Below, one piece after another: positions 1-5,822 of a DNA stretch of 9,275 nucleotides. This stretch comes from Oscillospiraceae bacterium (GTDB lineage: Bacteria > Bacillota > Clostridia > Oscillospirales > Ruminococcaceae): positions 1-9,275 of the forward strand of contig JAEDLA010000040.1 of the NCBI GenBank assembly GCA_016295545.1, written 5' to 3'. Each line of letters opens with the position of its first letter. The stretch's first letter is position 1. The position numbers were made by a program, and so were the translations under genes. The notes under the pieces are model-generated. The model saw only the letters and a program-made list of their open reading frames with translations, was not told the DNA's origin and did not search any database.

Positions 1-97
1 TGACGGAACGATAGCGGACAAATTTTTCAGCAGGTTGATATGGAATTAGTATTATTAGGGGTATTGTCTTCAGGTTACATCTAAAAATTATTCAGGT

Positions 98-1888
98 TTA
101 TGAAGCGTTCTCAAACTGACTGTTATAAAGCTCGGCATAGAAACCGCCCTTTTCAAGAAGCTCAGTATGATTGCCGCTTTCGATGATATCGCCGTCCTTC
201 ATAACGAGGATAAGGTCAGCGTTCTTAATAGTGGACAGTCTGTGAGCGATTACAAAGGAAGTTCTTCCCTCAGTCAGCTTATCCATAGCCTCCTGAATCA
301 GCACCTCTGTTCTTGTATCTACGGAGCTTGTGGCTTCATCAAGAATCAGCAGCGGAGCATTTTCAATCATTGCTCTTGCAATAGTGATAAGCTGCTTCTG
401 ACCGGCTGAAAGATTAGCTTTGTCATTGAGAACAGTGTCATATCCCTTTGGCAGAGTGCGGATAAAGTGGTCGATACCTACAGCTTTGCACGCTTTTGTT
501 ATCTCCTCATCTGTAACATTTTCCTTGCTGTATACGATGTTTTCCCTTACTGTTCCCTCGAAAAGCCATGTATCCTGCAATACCATGCAGAAAAGCTCAT
601 GAACATTTTTTCGTGTAAGTTCGCTTGTGGGAACACCGTCAATGAGAATCTGACCGCCGTTAAGCTCGTAGAAACGCATGAGCAGATTGACCATAGTCGT
701 CTTGCCTGCGCCGGTAGGACCTACAATAGCAACCTTTTTTCCTGCCATTGCATGAGCTGAGAAATCGTTGATAATGATTTTCTCCGGAGTATATCCGAAG
801 CGGACGTGGCGGAACTCCACATCTCCCTTAACATTTTCAAGGACGGTTGTTTTGCTGCTTTCATCGCTCATTTCCTCTTCGCTGAGGAACTCAAAAACAC
901 GTTCAGAAGCAGCGGCAGCAGCCTGAATATTTGTAGCAGCCTGAGCTATCTGAGACAGCGGATTGGTGAAAAGGCGTATATAAATCATAAAGGCAACGAT
1001 TACTCCGAATGAGATCTTGTCATTCATTACAAGAGCAGCACCTACGATACAGACTGCAACGTAGCCGAAGTTTCCGATAAATCCCATAACCGGCATCATA
1101 AGACCGGAGAGGAACTGGGACTTCCATGCGCTGTTGTAGAGCCTGTTGTTGATATTTTCAAAGGCAGTTTCTGCATCGGGCATGGCGTTGCTTACCTTTA
1201 CCACGTTGTGACCGGAGTAAATTTCCTCGATATGACCGTTGATACGACCAAGCTCCTGCTGCTGCTGAACGAAGTACTTCTGGGAGTGCCCCATTACAAG
1301 TGACATGAACAGGAAACCGACCATTGTAGTAAGTACAGCAGTAACAGCCATAAGCACATTAGTCCAGAGCATCATGAACAGCGAGCCGAGAAACATTGTT
1401 ACGGCAGTAACAACAGTGACAATGCTCTGATTGAGGGAGTGACCTATCATATCAACATCGTTTGTTACACGGCTGAGTACATCGCCAAGACTTGTTTTGT
1501 TAAAGTAATTAAGGGGAATGCGGTTGATTTTATGTGAAATATCGTTTCTCAGGTTCTGTGAGATTTTCTGAGTAACAGTAGTCATAATAAAGCCCTGAGT
1601 GTAGGTGAAAATAAATGCAAGAACATAAAGAACAACAAGGAATATTGCGATTTTAGTGATTTTATCAGTATCTACTCCTGCCGGAGACATTAAGCCTTCT
1701 TCGATTATTTCTGTAATATCCTGCAGCTTATTGGGACCGATAAGTGAAAATATCGTACCGGCAACGGCAAGTACAATGGCTGTCACCACATAGGGAATAA
1801 ATTCCCGACTGTGTGAAACGAGCTGTCCCATACTTTTCCTGAAGTCCTTTGCTTTTGACGAAGAATCCATTTTAGGCGGTTTATGCAT
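98..1888 (-). CDS. ABC exporter half-transporter, canonical subunit (permease + ATPase)
   Basis: This 596-residue protein fuses a six-helix type IV exporter membrane domain (about residues 30-325) to an ATPase domain (about 350-590). The ATPase is complete: Walker A GPTGAGKT at 390-397, a Q-loop in VLQDTW, signature LSAGQ at 493-497, Walker B LLILDE at 513-518 with the catalytic Glu518, and switch His549 in IAHR. It starts inside the end of the upstream partner gene, an 8-base overlap, with AAAGGAGG nine bases before the ATG, which suggests coupled translation and 1:1 output. In the family, such pairs (BmrCD, LmrCD, TM287/288) assemble as heterodimers in the cytoplasmic membrane and export drugs or other amphiphiles. 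Here this subunit supplies the competent Walker A/B, while its signature (LSAGQ, not LSGGQ) would face the partner's degenerate site. The substrate cannot be read from sequence; multidrug, peptide and lipid export all remain possible. Confidence 0.96.
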   Translation of the reverse strand: MHKPPKMDSSSKAKDFRKSMGQLVSHSREFIPYVVTAIVLAVAGTIFSLIGPNKLQDITEIIEEGLMSPAGVDTDKITKIAIFLVVLYVLAFIFTYTQGFIMTTVTQKISQNLRNDISHKINRIPLNYFNKTSLGDVLSRVTNDVDMIGHSLNQSIVTVVTAVTMFLGSLFMMLWTNVLMAVTAVLTTMVGFLFMSLVMGHSQKYFVQQQQELGRINGHIEEIYSGHNVVKVSNAMPDAETAFENINNRLYNSAWKSQFLSGLMMPVMGFIGNFGYVAVCIVGAALVMNDKISFGVIVAFMIYIRLFTNPLSQIAQAATNIQAAAAASERVFEFLSEEEMSDESSKTTVLENVKGDVEFRHVRFGYTPEKIIINDFSAHAMAGKKVAIVGPTGAGKTTMVNLLMRFYELNGGQILIDGVPTSELTRKNVHELFCMVLQDTWLFEGTVRENIVYSKENVTDEEITKACKAVGIDHFIRTLPKGYDTVLNDKANLSAGQKQLITIARAMIENAPLLILDEATSSVDTRTEVLIQEAMDKLTEGRTSFVIAHRLSTIKNADLILVMKDGDIIESGNHTELLEKGGFYAELYNSQFENAS

Positions 1889-3647
1889 TTTCCAGTTCCT
1901 CCTTTGAAAGCTGTGACAGAGCTATCTGACGGTAGACCTCACAATTTTTCAGAAGCTCCCTGTGAGTGCCCATACCAGCCATTCTGCCCTCGTCAAGAAC
2001 GATAATTTTATCTGCGTCTTTAATAGTACCGATACGCTGAGCAACAATAAGCGTAGTTGTGTCGCTTGTTTCCTTTTTAAGGGTGCTCCTGAGTATTCTG
2101 TCTGTTTTGTAGTCGAGAGCGGAAAACGAATCGTCAAAAATAAGTATCTCCGGCTTTCTGTAGACTGCTCTTGCAATAGCAAGTCTCTGTTTCTGACCTC
2201 CTGATATATTAGTACCGCCCTGAGCGATCTGACTGTTATATGTATCGGGCATTTTCTCCACAAATTCCGTACCCTGAGCAATTTCAACGGCATTTTTCAC
2301 CTCGTCAGGGATATTTCCGGGATTATTGGGATTTTTTCCGTAGGAAACGTTTGAAGATACCGTACCGCTGAACATAACAGCTTTCTGCGGCACAAAGCCA
2401 AGCTTATTATTAAGCGCTTCTGATTTGTATTCCCTGACATTAACGCCGTCCACAAGGACTTCGCCCTCTGTAGCGTCATAGAATCGGGGGATAAGGTTTA
2501 CAAGAGTGCTCTTTCCGCTGCCTGTTGAGCCTATAAAAGCAACAGTTTCTCCCTTTTTGGCAGTGAAGCTTATATTTTCAAGAACATTATCCGCAGCGTC
2601 GGGATAGCGGAAGCTTACATTGCGGAATTCCACAGTTCCTGCGTTTTCCGGTTTAGTTTCGGAAAGGCTGCCCTCCCTGATATTAGGAACAGTATCAAGG
2701 ACTTCATTTATACGCTTAGCAGAAACAGCGGCTCTCGGCATCATAATGAAAATCATTGCCAGCATAACAAAGGACATAATTACCTGAACAGCATAGGAGG
2801 AAAAAACTACCATATCTGAAAAGACGGTTATCTTATCCATAGCCTGTGCCTTATTAATAAGGAAAGCACCGATCCAGTATATGACAAGGGATATTCCGTT
2901 CATTACAATATTCATGCTCGGCATCATAACTGACATGAATCGGAAAACGAAGATATTTGTAGCAGTAAGCTCATCGTTAGCCTTGCTGAACTTCTTTTCC
3001 TGATATTCCTCTGCATTATAGGCACGGACAACTCTAATACCTGTAAGATTTTCACGGGTGACACGGTTAAGGTTATCAGTGAGCGTCTGAACCTTTTTGA
3101 ACTTGGGATATGCAAAAATAAGAACTGTTGCAATAACTGCCATAAGGAAAACCACAGCGCCGCCGGTAGCAGCAGTCCACTGCCAGCTTTTGCCCAGTAT
3201 CTTGCAGACTGCCCACACTGCCATAATAGGAGCCTTTACCATTACCTGAAGACCCATAGCAACGAAATTCTGAATCTGGGTAATATCGTTGGTGGAGCGT
3301 GTGATAAGGCTTGCAGTTGAGAAGCCGTTTATTTCCTCCATTGAGAAGTTTCCGACCTTGCTGAACATTCTGGAACGAAGTCTGCTTGAAAATCCGGCAG
3401 CTACCTGAGCAGCAAAGAAGCCAACAATAATAGCTGCAACAAGACTTCCGAAAGCGCACAGGAGCATTTTTCCGCCGGCTTTCAGTACATCTGACATAGT
3501 GTTGCCCTCAGTCTTGACAAGCATAGTAACTTCGGACATATAGTCCGGCAGTTTAAGGTCAAGCCAGACTGACACAGCCACAAAAATAACGCTCAGCAGA
3601 ATCAGACCTATTTCTCTTTTTCTCAGGTTTCTGAAAATTTTGACCAT
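1881..3647 (-). CDS. ABC exporter half-transporter, degenerate-site subunit (permease + ATPase)
   Basis: This is the first gene of the exporter operon, 588 residues from the chosen start. Six hydrophobic helices fill the N-terminal half and the ATPase follows: Walker A GSTGSGKST at 373-381, signature ISGGQ at 481-485, Walker B ending in Asp505. Two catalytic positions deviate. The residue after Walker B Asp is Asp506 instead of Glu, and the switch residue is Gln537 (VAQR) instead of His. The same Glu-to-Asp and His-to-Gln pattern is known in the degenerate subunit of heterodimeric exporters such as TM287/288, so this is a functional specialisation and not decay. The start is placed at the Met of MVKIF because AAAGGAGAG ends eight bases before it. 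An in-frame ATG at 3668 gives seven more residues, but the ribosome site would then lie inside the coding region. The gene ends with an 8-base overlap onto its partner. Confidence 0.95.
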   Translation of the reverse strand: MVKIFRNLRKREIGLILLSVIFVAVSVWLDLKLPDYMSEVTMLVKTEGNTMSDVLKAGGKMLLCAFGSLVAAIIVGFFAAQVAAGFSSRLRSRMFSKVGNFSMEEINGFSTASLITRSTNDITQIQNFVAMGLQVMVKAPIMAVWAVCKILGKSWQWTAATGGAVVFLMAVIATVLIFAYPKFKKVQTLTDNLNRVTRENLTGIRVVRAYNAEEYQEKKFSKANDELTATNIFVFRFMSVMMPSMNIVMNGISLVIYWIGAFLINKAQAMDKITVFSDMVVFSSYAVQVIMSFVMLAMIFIMMPRAAVSAKRINEVLDTVPNIREGSLSETKPENAGTVEFRNVSFRYPDAADNVLENISFTAKKGETVAFIGSTGSGKSTLVNLIPRFYDATEGEVLVDGVNVREYKSEALNNKLGFVPQKAVMFSGTVSSNVSYGKNPNNPGNIPDEVKNAVEIAQGTEFVEKMPDTYNSQIAQGGTNISGGQKQRLAIARAVYRKPEILIFDDSFSALDYKTDRILRSTLKKETSDTTTLIVAQRIGTIKDADKIIVLDEGRMAGMGTHRELLKNCEVYRQIALSQLSKEELENA

Positions 3648-3655
3648 ATTTGCAT

Positions 3656-3664
3656 CTCTCCTTT
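3656..3664 (-). promoter_or_regulatory. Ribosome binding site deciding the exporter operon start
   Basis: Read on the minus strand this is AAAGGAGAG, eight bases before the ATG whose first base is 3647. The competing in-frame ATG at 3668 lies upstream of this site and has no comparable purine-rich motif before it, so the downstream ATG is preferred. Confidence 0.75.
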
Positions 3665-3737
3665 TCATGCCAGCTTAACTGCGGGTATAACATCTGCACA
3701 AAAACACAGGTAATATGCCCTGTTTTTTGTTTTATGT

Positions 3738-3758
3738 GTTTAACAGTTAAACGTTTAA
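3738..3758. promoter_or_regulatory. Putative repressor operator, overlapping palindromes at the exporter promoter
   Basis: Two palindromes share an arm. GTTTAAC (3738-3744) and GTTAAAC (3746-3752) form an inverted repeat around one base, and TTAAACGTTTAA (3747-3758) is an exact 12-base palindrome. They begin about 11 bases downstream of the -10 box on the minus strand and cover roughly +4 to +24 of the predicted transcript, a classic repressor position. Exporter operons of this type in Firmicutes are often controlled by a MarR or TetR regulator with an AT-rich palindromic site. No such regulator gene lies in the window, so it would act from elsewhere. The symmetry is seen directly; the function is inferred. 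Confidence 0.55.
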
Positions 3759-3768
3759 TTGTAGAAGT

Positions 3769-3797
3769 ATTGTAGCATATATCCCACTGAATGTCAA
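3769..3797 (-). promoter_or_regulatory. Sigma-A promoter of the ABC exporter operon
   Basis: On the minus strand the -35 box is TTGACA (3792-3797), the spacer is exactly 17 bases and the -10 box is TACAAT (3769-3774), eleven of twelve consensus bases. Transcription would begin near 3762, giving a leader of about 115 bases before the preferred ATG. That leader contains the palindromic operator and a small hairpin (ACAGG/CCTGT, 3706-3723) followed on the minus strand by a short T-rich stretch. The hairpin could be a weak attenuator but is too short to call. Confidence 0.82.
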
Positions 3798-3871
3798 GTG
3801 AAAGTTTAGTGAAATTTATGTATTGATGTTTGTGGCAGCGGCTGACTGCTGTGTGGGGCTTTGCACCACTC

Positions 3872-3902
3872 CCCTCCAGAGGCTCTGCCTCCGCCAAAGG
3901 GT
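3872..3902. repeat. GC-rich intergenic repeat fragment
   Basis: This GC-rich patch sits in an otherwise AT-rich divergent intergenic region. It contains a small hairpin GAGGC/GCCTC (3879-3891) nested inside CCCT/AGGG arms. On the minus strand, 3888-3902 reads ACCCTTTGGCGGAGG, matching 13 of 15 bases of 9156-9170 on the plus strand within the hairpin array at the right end of the window. The two look like divergent copies of one dispersed intergenic element in opposite orientations. The edges are uncertain and GC-rich sequence extends left to about 3831. Confidence 0.45.
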
Positions 3903-3952
3903 AAAAACCTGAGAATTTTACTGCTCTTACAGGAAGTTAAAAATATTAAGAT

Positions 3953-3981
3953 TTGACAATCTGCCGATTCAATGATATAAT
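3953..3981 (+). promoter_or_regulatory. Consensus sigma-A promoter of proS
   Basis: The -35 box is TTGACA (3953-3958), the spacer is 17 bases and the -10 box is TATAAT (3976-3981), a perfect match to the vegetative consensus. The start of transcription is expected near 3988, leaving a leader of only about 34 bases before proS. That is too short for a T-box or another riboswitch, so strong constitutive expression is the likely mode. Confidence 0.9.
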
Positions 3982-4021
3982 AATTATGTGTTTATTTTTT
4001 CAGAAAAGAGGATTTTTCAAA

Positions 4022-5464
4022 ATGGCTAAGGATAAAAAAATGGTTACTGCAATTACCTCAATGGACGAGGATTTTGCACAGTGGTACACGGATATATGCA
4101 AGAAAGCTGAGCTTGTTGAATATACAAGCGTCAAGGGCTGTATGGTAATTCGTCCCTACGGCTACGCTATATGGGAGAATATGCAGAGAATTCTTGACGG
4201 TATGTTCAAGGAAACAGGACATGAGAATGTTTGTATGCCTATGTTTATTCCCGAAAGTCTCCTGGAAAAGGAGAAAGACCACGTTGAGGGATTTGCTCCG
4301 GAAGTTGCATGGGTAACTCACGGCGGCAGTGAAAAGCTGGAGGAGCGTCTCTGTGTTCGTCCTACTTCTGAAACACTGTTCTGTGAGCATTACGCAAATA
4401 TAATTCACTCCTACCGTGATCTTCCCAAGCTCTATAATCAGTGGGTAAGCGTTGTAAGGTGGGAGAAAACAACACGTCCTTTCCTCCGTTCAAGAGAGTT
4501 CCTCTGGCAGGAGGGACATACTATCCATGCAACAGCTCAGGAGGCTGTTGAGGAAACTGAGCGTATGCTTAATGTATATGCAGATTTCTGTGAAAACTGC
4601 CTTGCTATGCCTGTTATAAAGGGCAAAAAGACTGAAAGCGACAAATTCGCAGGAGCTGTCTCCACCTATGCTATTGAAGCACTTATGCATGACGGAAAAG
4701 CACTTCAGGCAGGTACATCTCATTACTTCGGAGACGGCTTTGCAAAGGCATTCGGCATTGAATACACTGACAAGGAAAACAAGCGTGTAAATCCTCATCA
4801 GACAAGCTGGGGTGTTACAACACGTCTCATTGGCGCTGTAATTATGACTCACGGCGATGACAGCGGACTTGTACTTCCTCCGGCAGTTGCTCCTGTTCAG
4901 GCAGTTATAATTCCCATTGCTCAGCATAAGGAGGGCGTTCTCGACAAGGCTAATGAGCTTAAAGAGCGTCTTGCCAAGTCCGGCTGCCGTGTTAAGCTTG
5001 ATGACAGTGAAAATTCTCCCGGCTGGAAGTTTGCAGAGTATGAGATGAAAGGCGTTCCGGTCAGAGTTGAGATAGGTCCTAAGGATATTGAAGCCGGTCA
5101 GTGCGTTGTAGTTACACGTCACAACAATGAAAAAACAATTGTTCCCCTTGATAAGCTGGAGGAAGCTGTTGCAGAGAAGCTTAATGAGGTTCGTGACGGT
5201 CTGTACAAAAAGGCTCTTGAAAACCGTGAGAGAAGAACCTACGCCTGCAAGACTATGGACGAAATAGTTTCTGTCCTTGAAGAAAAGGGCGACGGCTTTG
5301 TTAAGGCTATGTGGTGCGGAGATGAAGCCTGCGAGGACATGGTAAAGGAAAAAACAGGAGTTGGTTCAAGGTGTATGCCTTTAGAACAGGAGCACATTTC
5401 CGATACCTGTGTATGCTGTGGAAAGCCGGCTAAGGCTATGGTTTACTGGGGCAAGGCTTATTGA
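4022..5464 (+). CDS. proS: Prolyl-tRNA synthetase, short archaeal/eukaryote-like type
   Basis: This cytoplasmic 480-residue class II synthetase charges tRNA-Pro with proline using ATP. Motif 2 lies around residues 150-166 and includes [12 protein letters not shown]. The catalytic core is followed by an anticodon-binding domain from about 290. The C-terminus has cysteines at 432, 437, 463 and 466, spaced C-x4-C-x25-C-x2-C, and ends in a Tyr. These are the zinc-binding tail and terminal Tyr of the archaeal-type enzymes. The length and tail separate it from the longer bacterial type, which carries an inserted editing domain between motifs 2 and 3. The start is the ATG of MAKDKK, ten bases after AGAGG. 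The longer reading from 3953 would begin with a TTG inside the -35 box, and the ATG at 3986 falls at or before the transcription start, so both are rejected. The gene appears monocistronic. Confidence 0.97.
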   Translation: MAKDKKMVTAITSMDEDFAQWYTDICKKAELVEYTSVKGCMVIRPYGYAIWENMQRILDGMFKETGHENVCMPMFIPESLLEKEKDHVEGFAPEVAWVTHGGSEKLEERLCVRPTSETLFCEHYANIIHSYRDLPKLYNQWVSVVRWEKTTRPFLRSREFLWQEGHTIHATAQEAVEETERMLNVYADFCENCLAMPVIKGKKTESDKFAGAVSTYAIEALMHDGKALQAGTSHYFGDGFAKAFGIEYTDKENKRVNPHQTSWGVTTRLIGAVIMTHGDDSGLVLPPAVAPVQAVIIPIAQHKEGVLDKANELKERLAKSGCRVKLDDSENSPGWKFAEYEMKGVPVRVEIGPKDIEAGQCVVVTRHNNEKTIVPLDKLEEAVAEKLNEVRDGLYKKALENRERRTYACKTMDEIVSVLEEKGDGFVKAMWCGDEACEDMVKEKTGVGSRCMPLEQEHISDTCVCCGKPAKAMVYWGKAY

Positions 5465-5516
5465 TTTCGACTGTCCTGTGTCATTCTGTTTTTCTGGATT
5501 TCTAAAGTATTACGGC

Positions 5517-5538
5517 TCAAAAAATTTTTTTGATTTTT
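5517..5538 (+). terminator. Weak AT-only hairpin after proS
   Basis: TCAAAAAA and TTTTTTGA form an inverted repeat around a single T, followed by five Ts, about 50 bases after the proS stop. There is almost no GC in the stem, so it would be a poor intrinsic terminator, but no better hairpin exists between proS and the next promoter. Confidence 0.25.
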
Positions 5539-5560
5539 ACAAACTTTTTTTGGAAATTTG

Positions 5561-5589
5561 TTGAAAATCTATTTTCATTGTGGTATAAT
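5561..5589 (+). promoter_or_regulatory. Extended -10 sigma-A promoter of the sensor diguanylate cyclase
   Basis: TTGAAA (5561-5566), a 17-base spacer and TATAAT (5584-5589) form a strong promoter. The TG at 5581-5582 gives an extended -10 element. Transcription would start near 5596, making a leader of about 227 bases before the coding start at 5823, which is long for a simple gene and contains the structures listed separately. Confidence 0.82.
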
Positions 5590-5617
5590 ATATGTGCATA
5601 TAATAGAACGGTGAAAA

Positions 5618-5809
5618 ATGCGAATTTTACTATACATTTTTAAATTTTCTAACAGACGATCAGGCTTGTTTCAGGCAGGCTGCCCCGACATCTGCTCATA
5701 CTGTGCCGCTTGTCCGGTAAACAGTGTACCTGTCACCGTTTTTTCAGGGGGATATATTAATATTTTATACTATAACCGGCGTTTAAGCCTTTCCAGCCGG
5801 AAATTTTAA
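5618..5809 (+). CDS. Possible Cys-rich leader ORF, doubtful
   Basis: This 63-codon frame starts at an ATG with GGTGA three bases upstream, matching the 3' part of the Shine-Dalgarno sequence. It ends 13 bases before the next gene, so leader-peptide coupling is conceivable. Residues 22-32 have cysteines spaced C-x3-C-x2-C-x2-C (GCPDICSYCAACP). This resembles an iron-sulfur or zinc motif, but nothing around it supports a fold. Composition outside the motif (Arg, Ser, Tyr and Phe rich) looks like translated non-coding DNA, and the frame overlaps the structured leader. I lean towards it not being a stable protein. Confidence 0.2.
   Translation: MRILLYIFKFSNRRSGLFQAGCPDICSYCAACPVNSVPVTVFSGGYINILYYNRRLSLSSRKF
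5715..5744 (+). terminator. Terminator-like hairpin inside the leader
   Basis: CGGT (5715-5718) pairs with ACCG (5735-5738) and ACAG (5721-5724) with CTGT (5730-5733). A small asymmetric internal loop separates the two stems and the terminal loop has five bases. Six Ts follow (5739-5744). It lies about 80 bases upstream of the coding start and downstream of a strong promoter, so it would act as an attenuator and not as the end of proS. The imperfect stem keeps confidence moderate. Confidence 0.45.
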
Positions 5810-5822
5810 GGATGGTGAACTA

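Larger units (their letters stand above)
5596..5822 (+). promoter_or_regulatory. Long structured 5' leader, candidate cis-regulatory RNA
   Basis: The predicted leader can adopt two exclusive folds. A local hairpin at 5715-5738 followed by six Ts looks like an intrinsic terminator. Its 3' arm, TCACCGTT (5733-5740), is also the exact complement of AACGGTGA (5607-5614) near the transcript start, which would enclose a domain of about 118 bases. A third stem, CCGGC/GCCGG (5776-5800), lies just before the ribosome site AAGGATGGTGA of the downstream gene. This is the layout of a transcription-attenuating riboswitch or leader. I do not recognise the conserved cores of the c-di-GMP, cobalamin, c-di-AMP or T-box classes. 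Pairings are seen in sequence; regulatory function is inferred. Confidence 0.4.

Noticed and set aside
3559..3897. Minus-strand frame of 112 codons across the exporter start and the repeat
   Set aside because: It overlaps the exporter gene in another frame and runs through its promoter, operator and the GC-rich repeat.
3953..4021. N-terminal extension of proS by 23 codons from a TTG start
   Set aside because: The TTG is part of the -35 box and the next in-frame ATG (3986) coincides with the predicted transcription start; the ATG at 4022 has a ribosome site and gives the normal family N-terminus.
4490..5122. Antisense frame of 210 codons inside proS
   Set aside because: Same reasoning: fully opposite conserved synthetase sequence and Cys/Ser-rich without a domain.
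5596..5822. Known c-di-GMP or cobalamin riboswitch ahead of the GGDEF gene
   Set aside because: GGTGAAAAA and AGGCAGGCTGCC recall pieces of the cobalamin class, but the order, spacing and conserved core do not fit, and the c-di-GMP-I core is absent.
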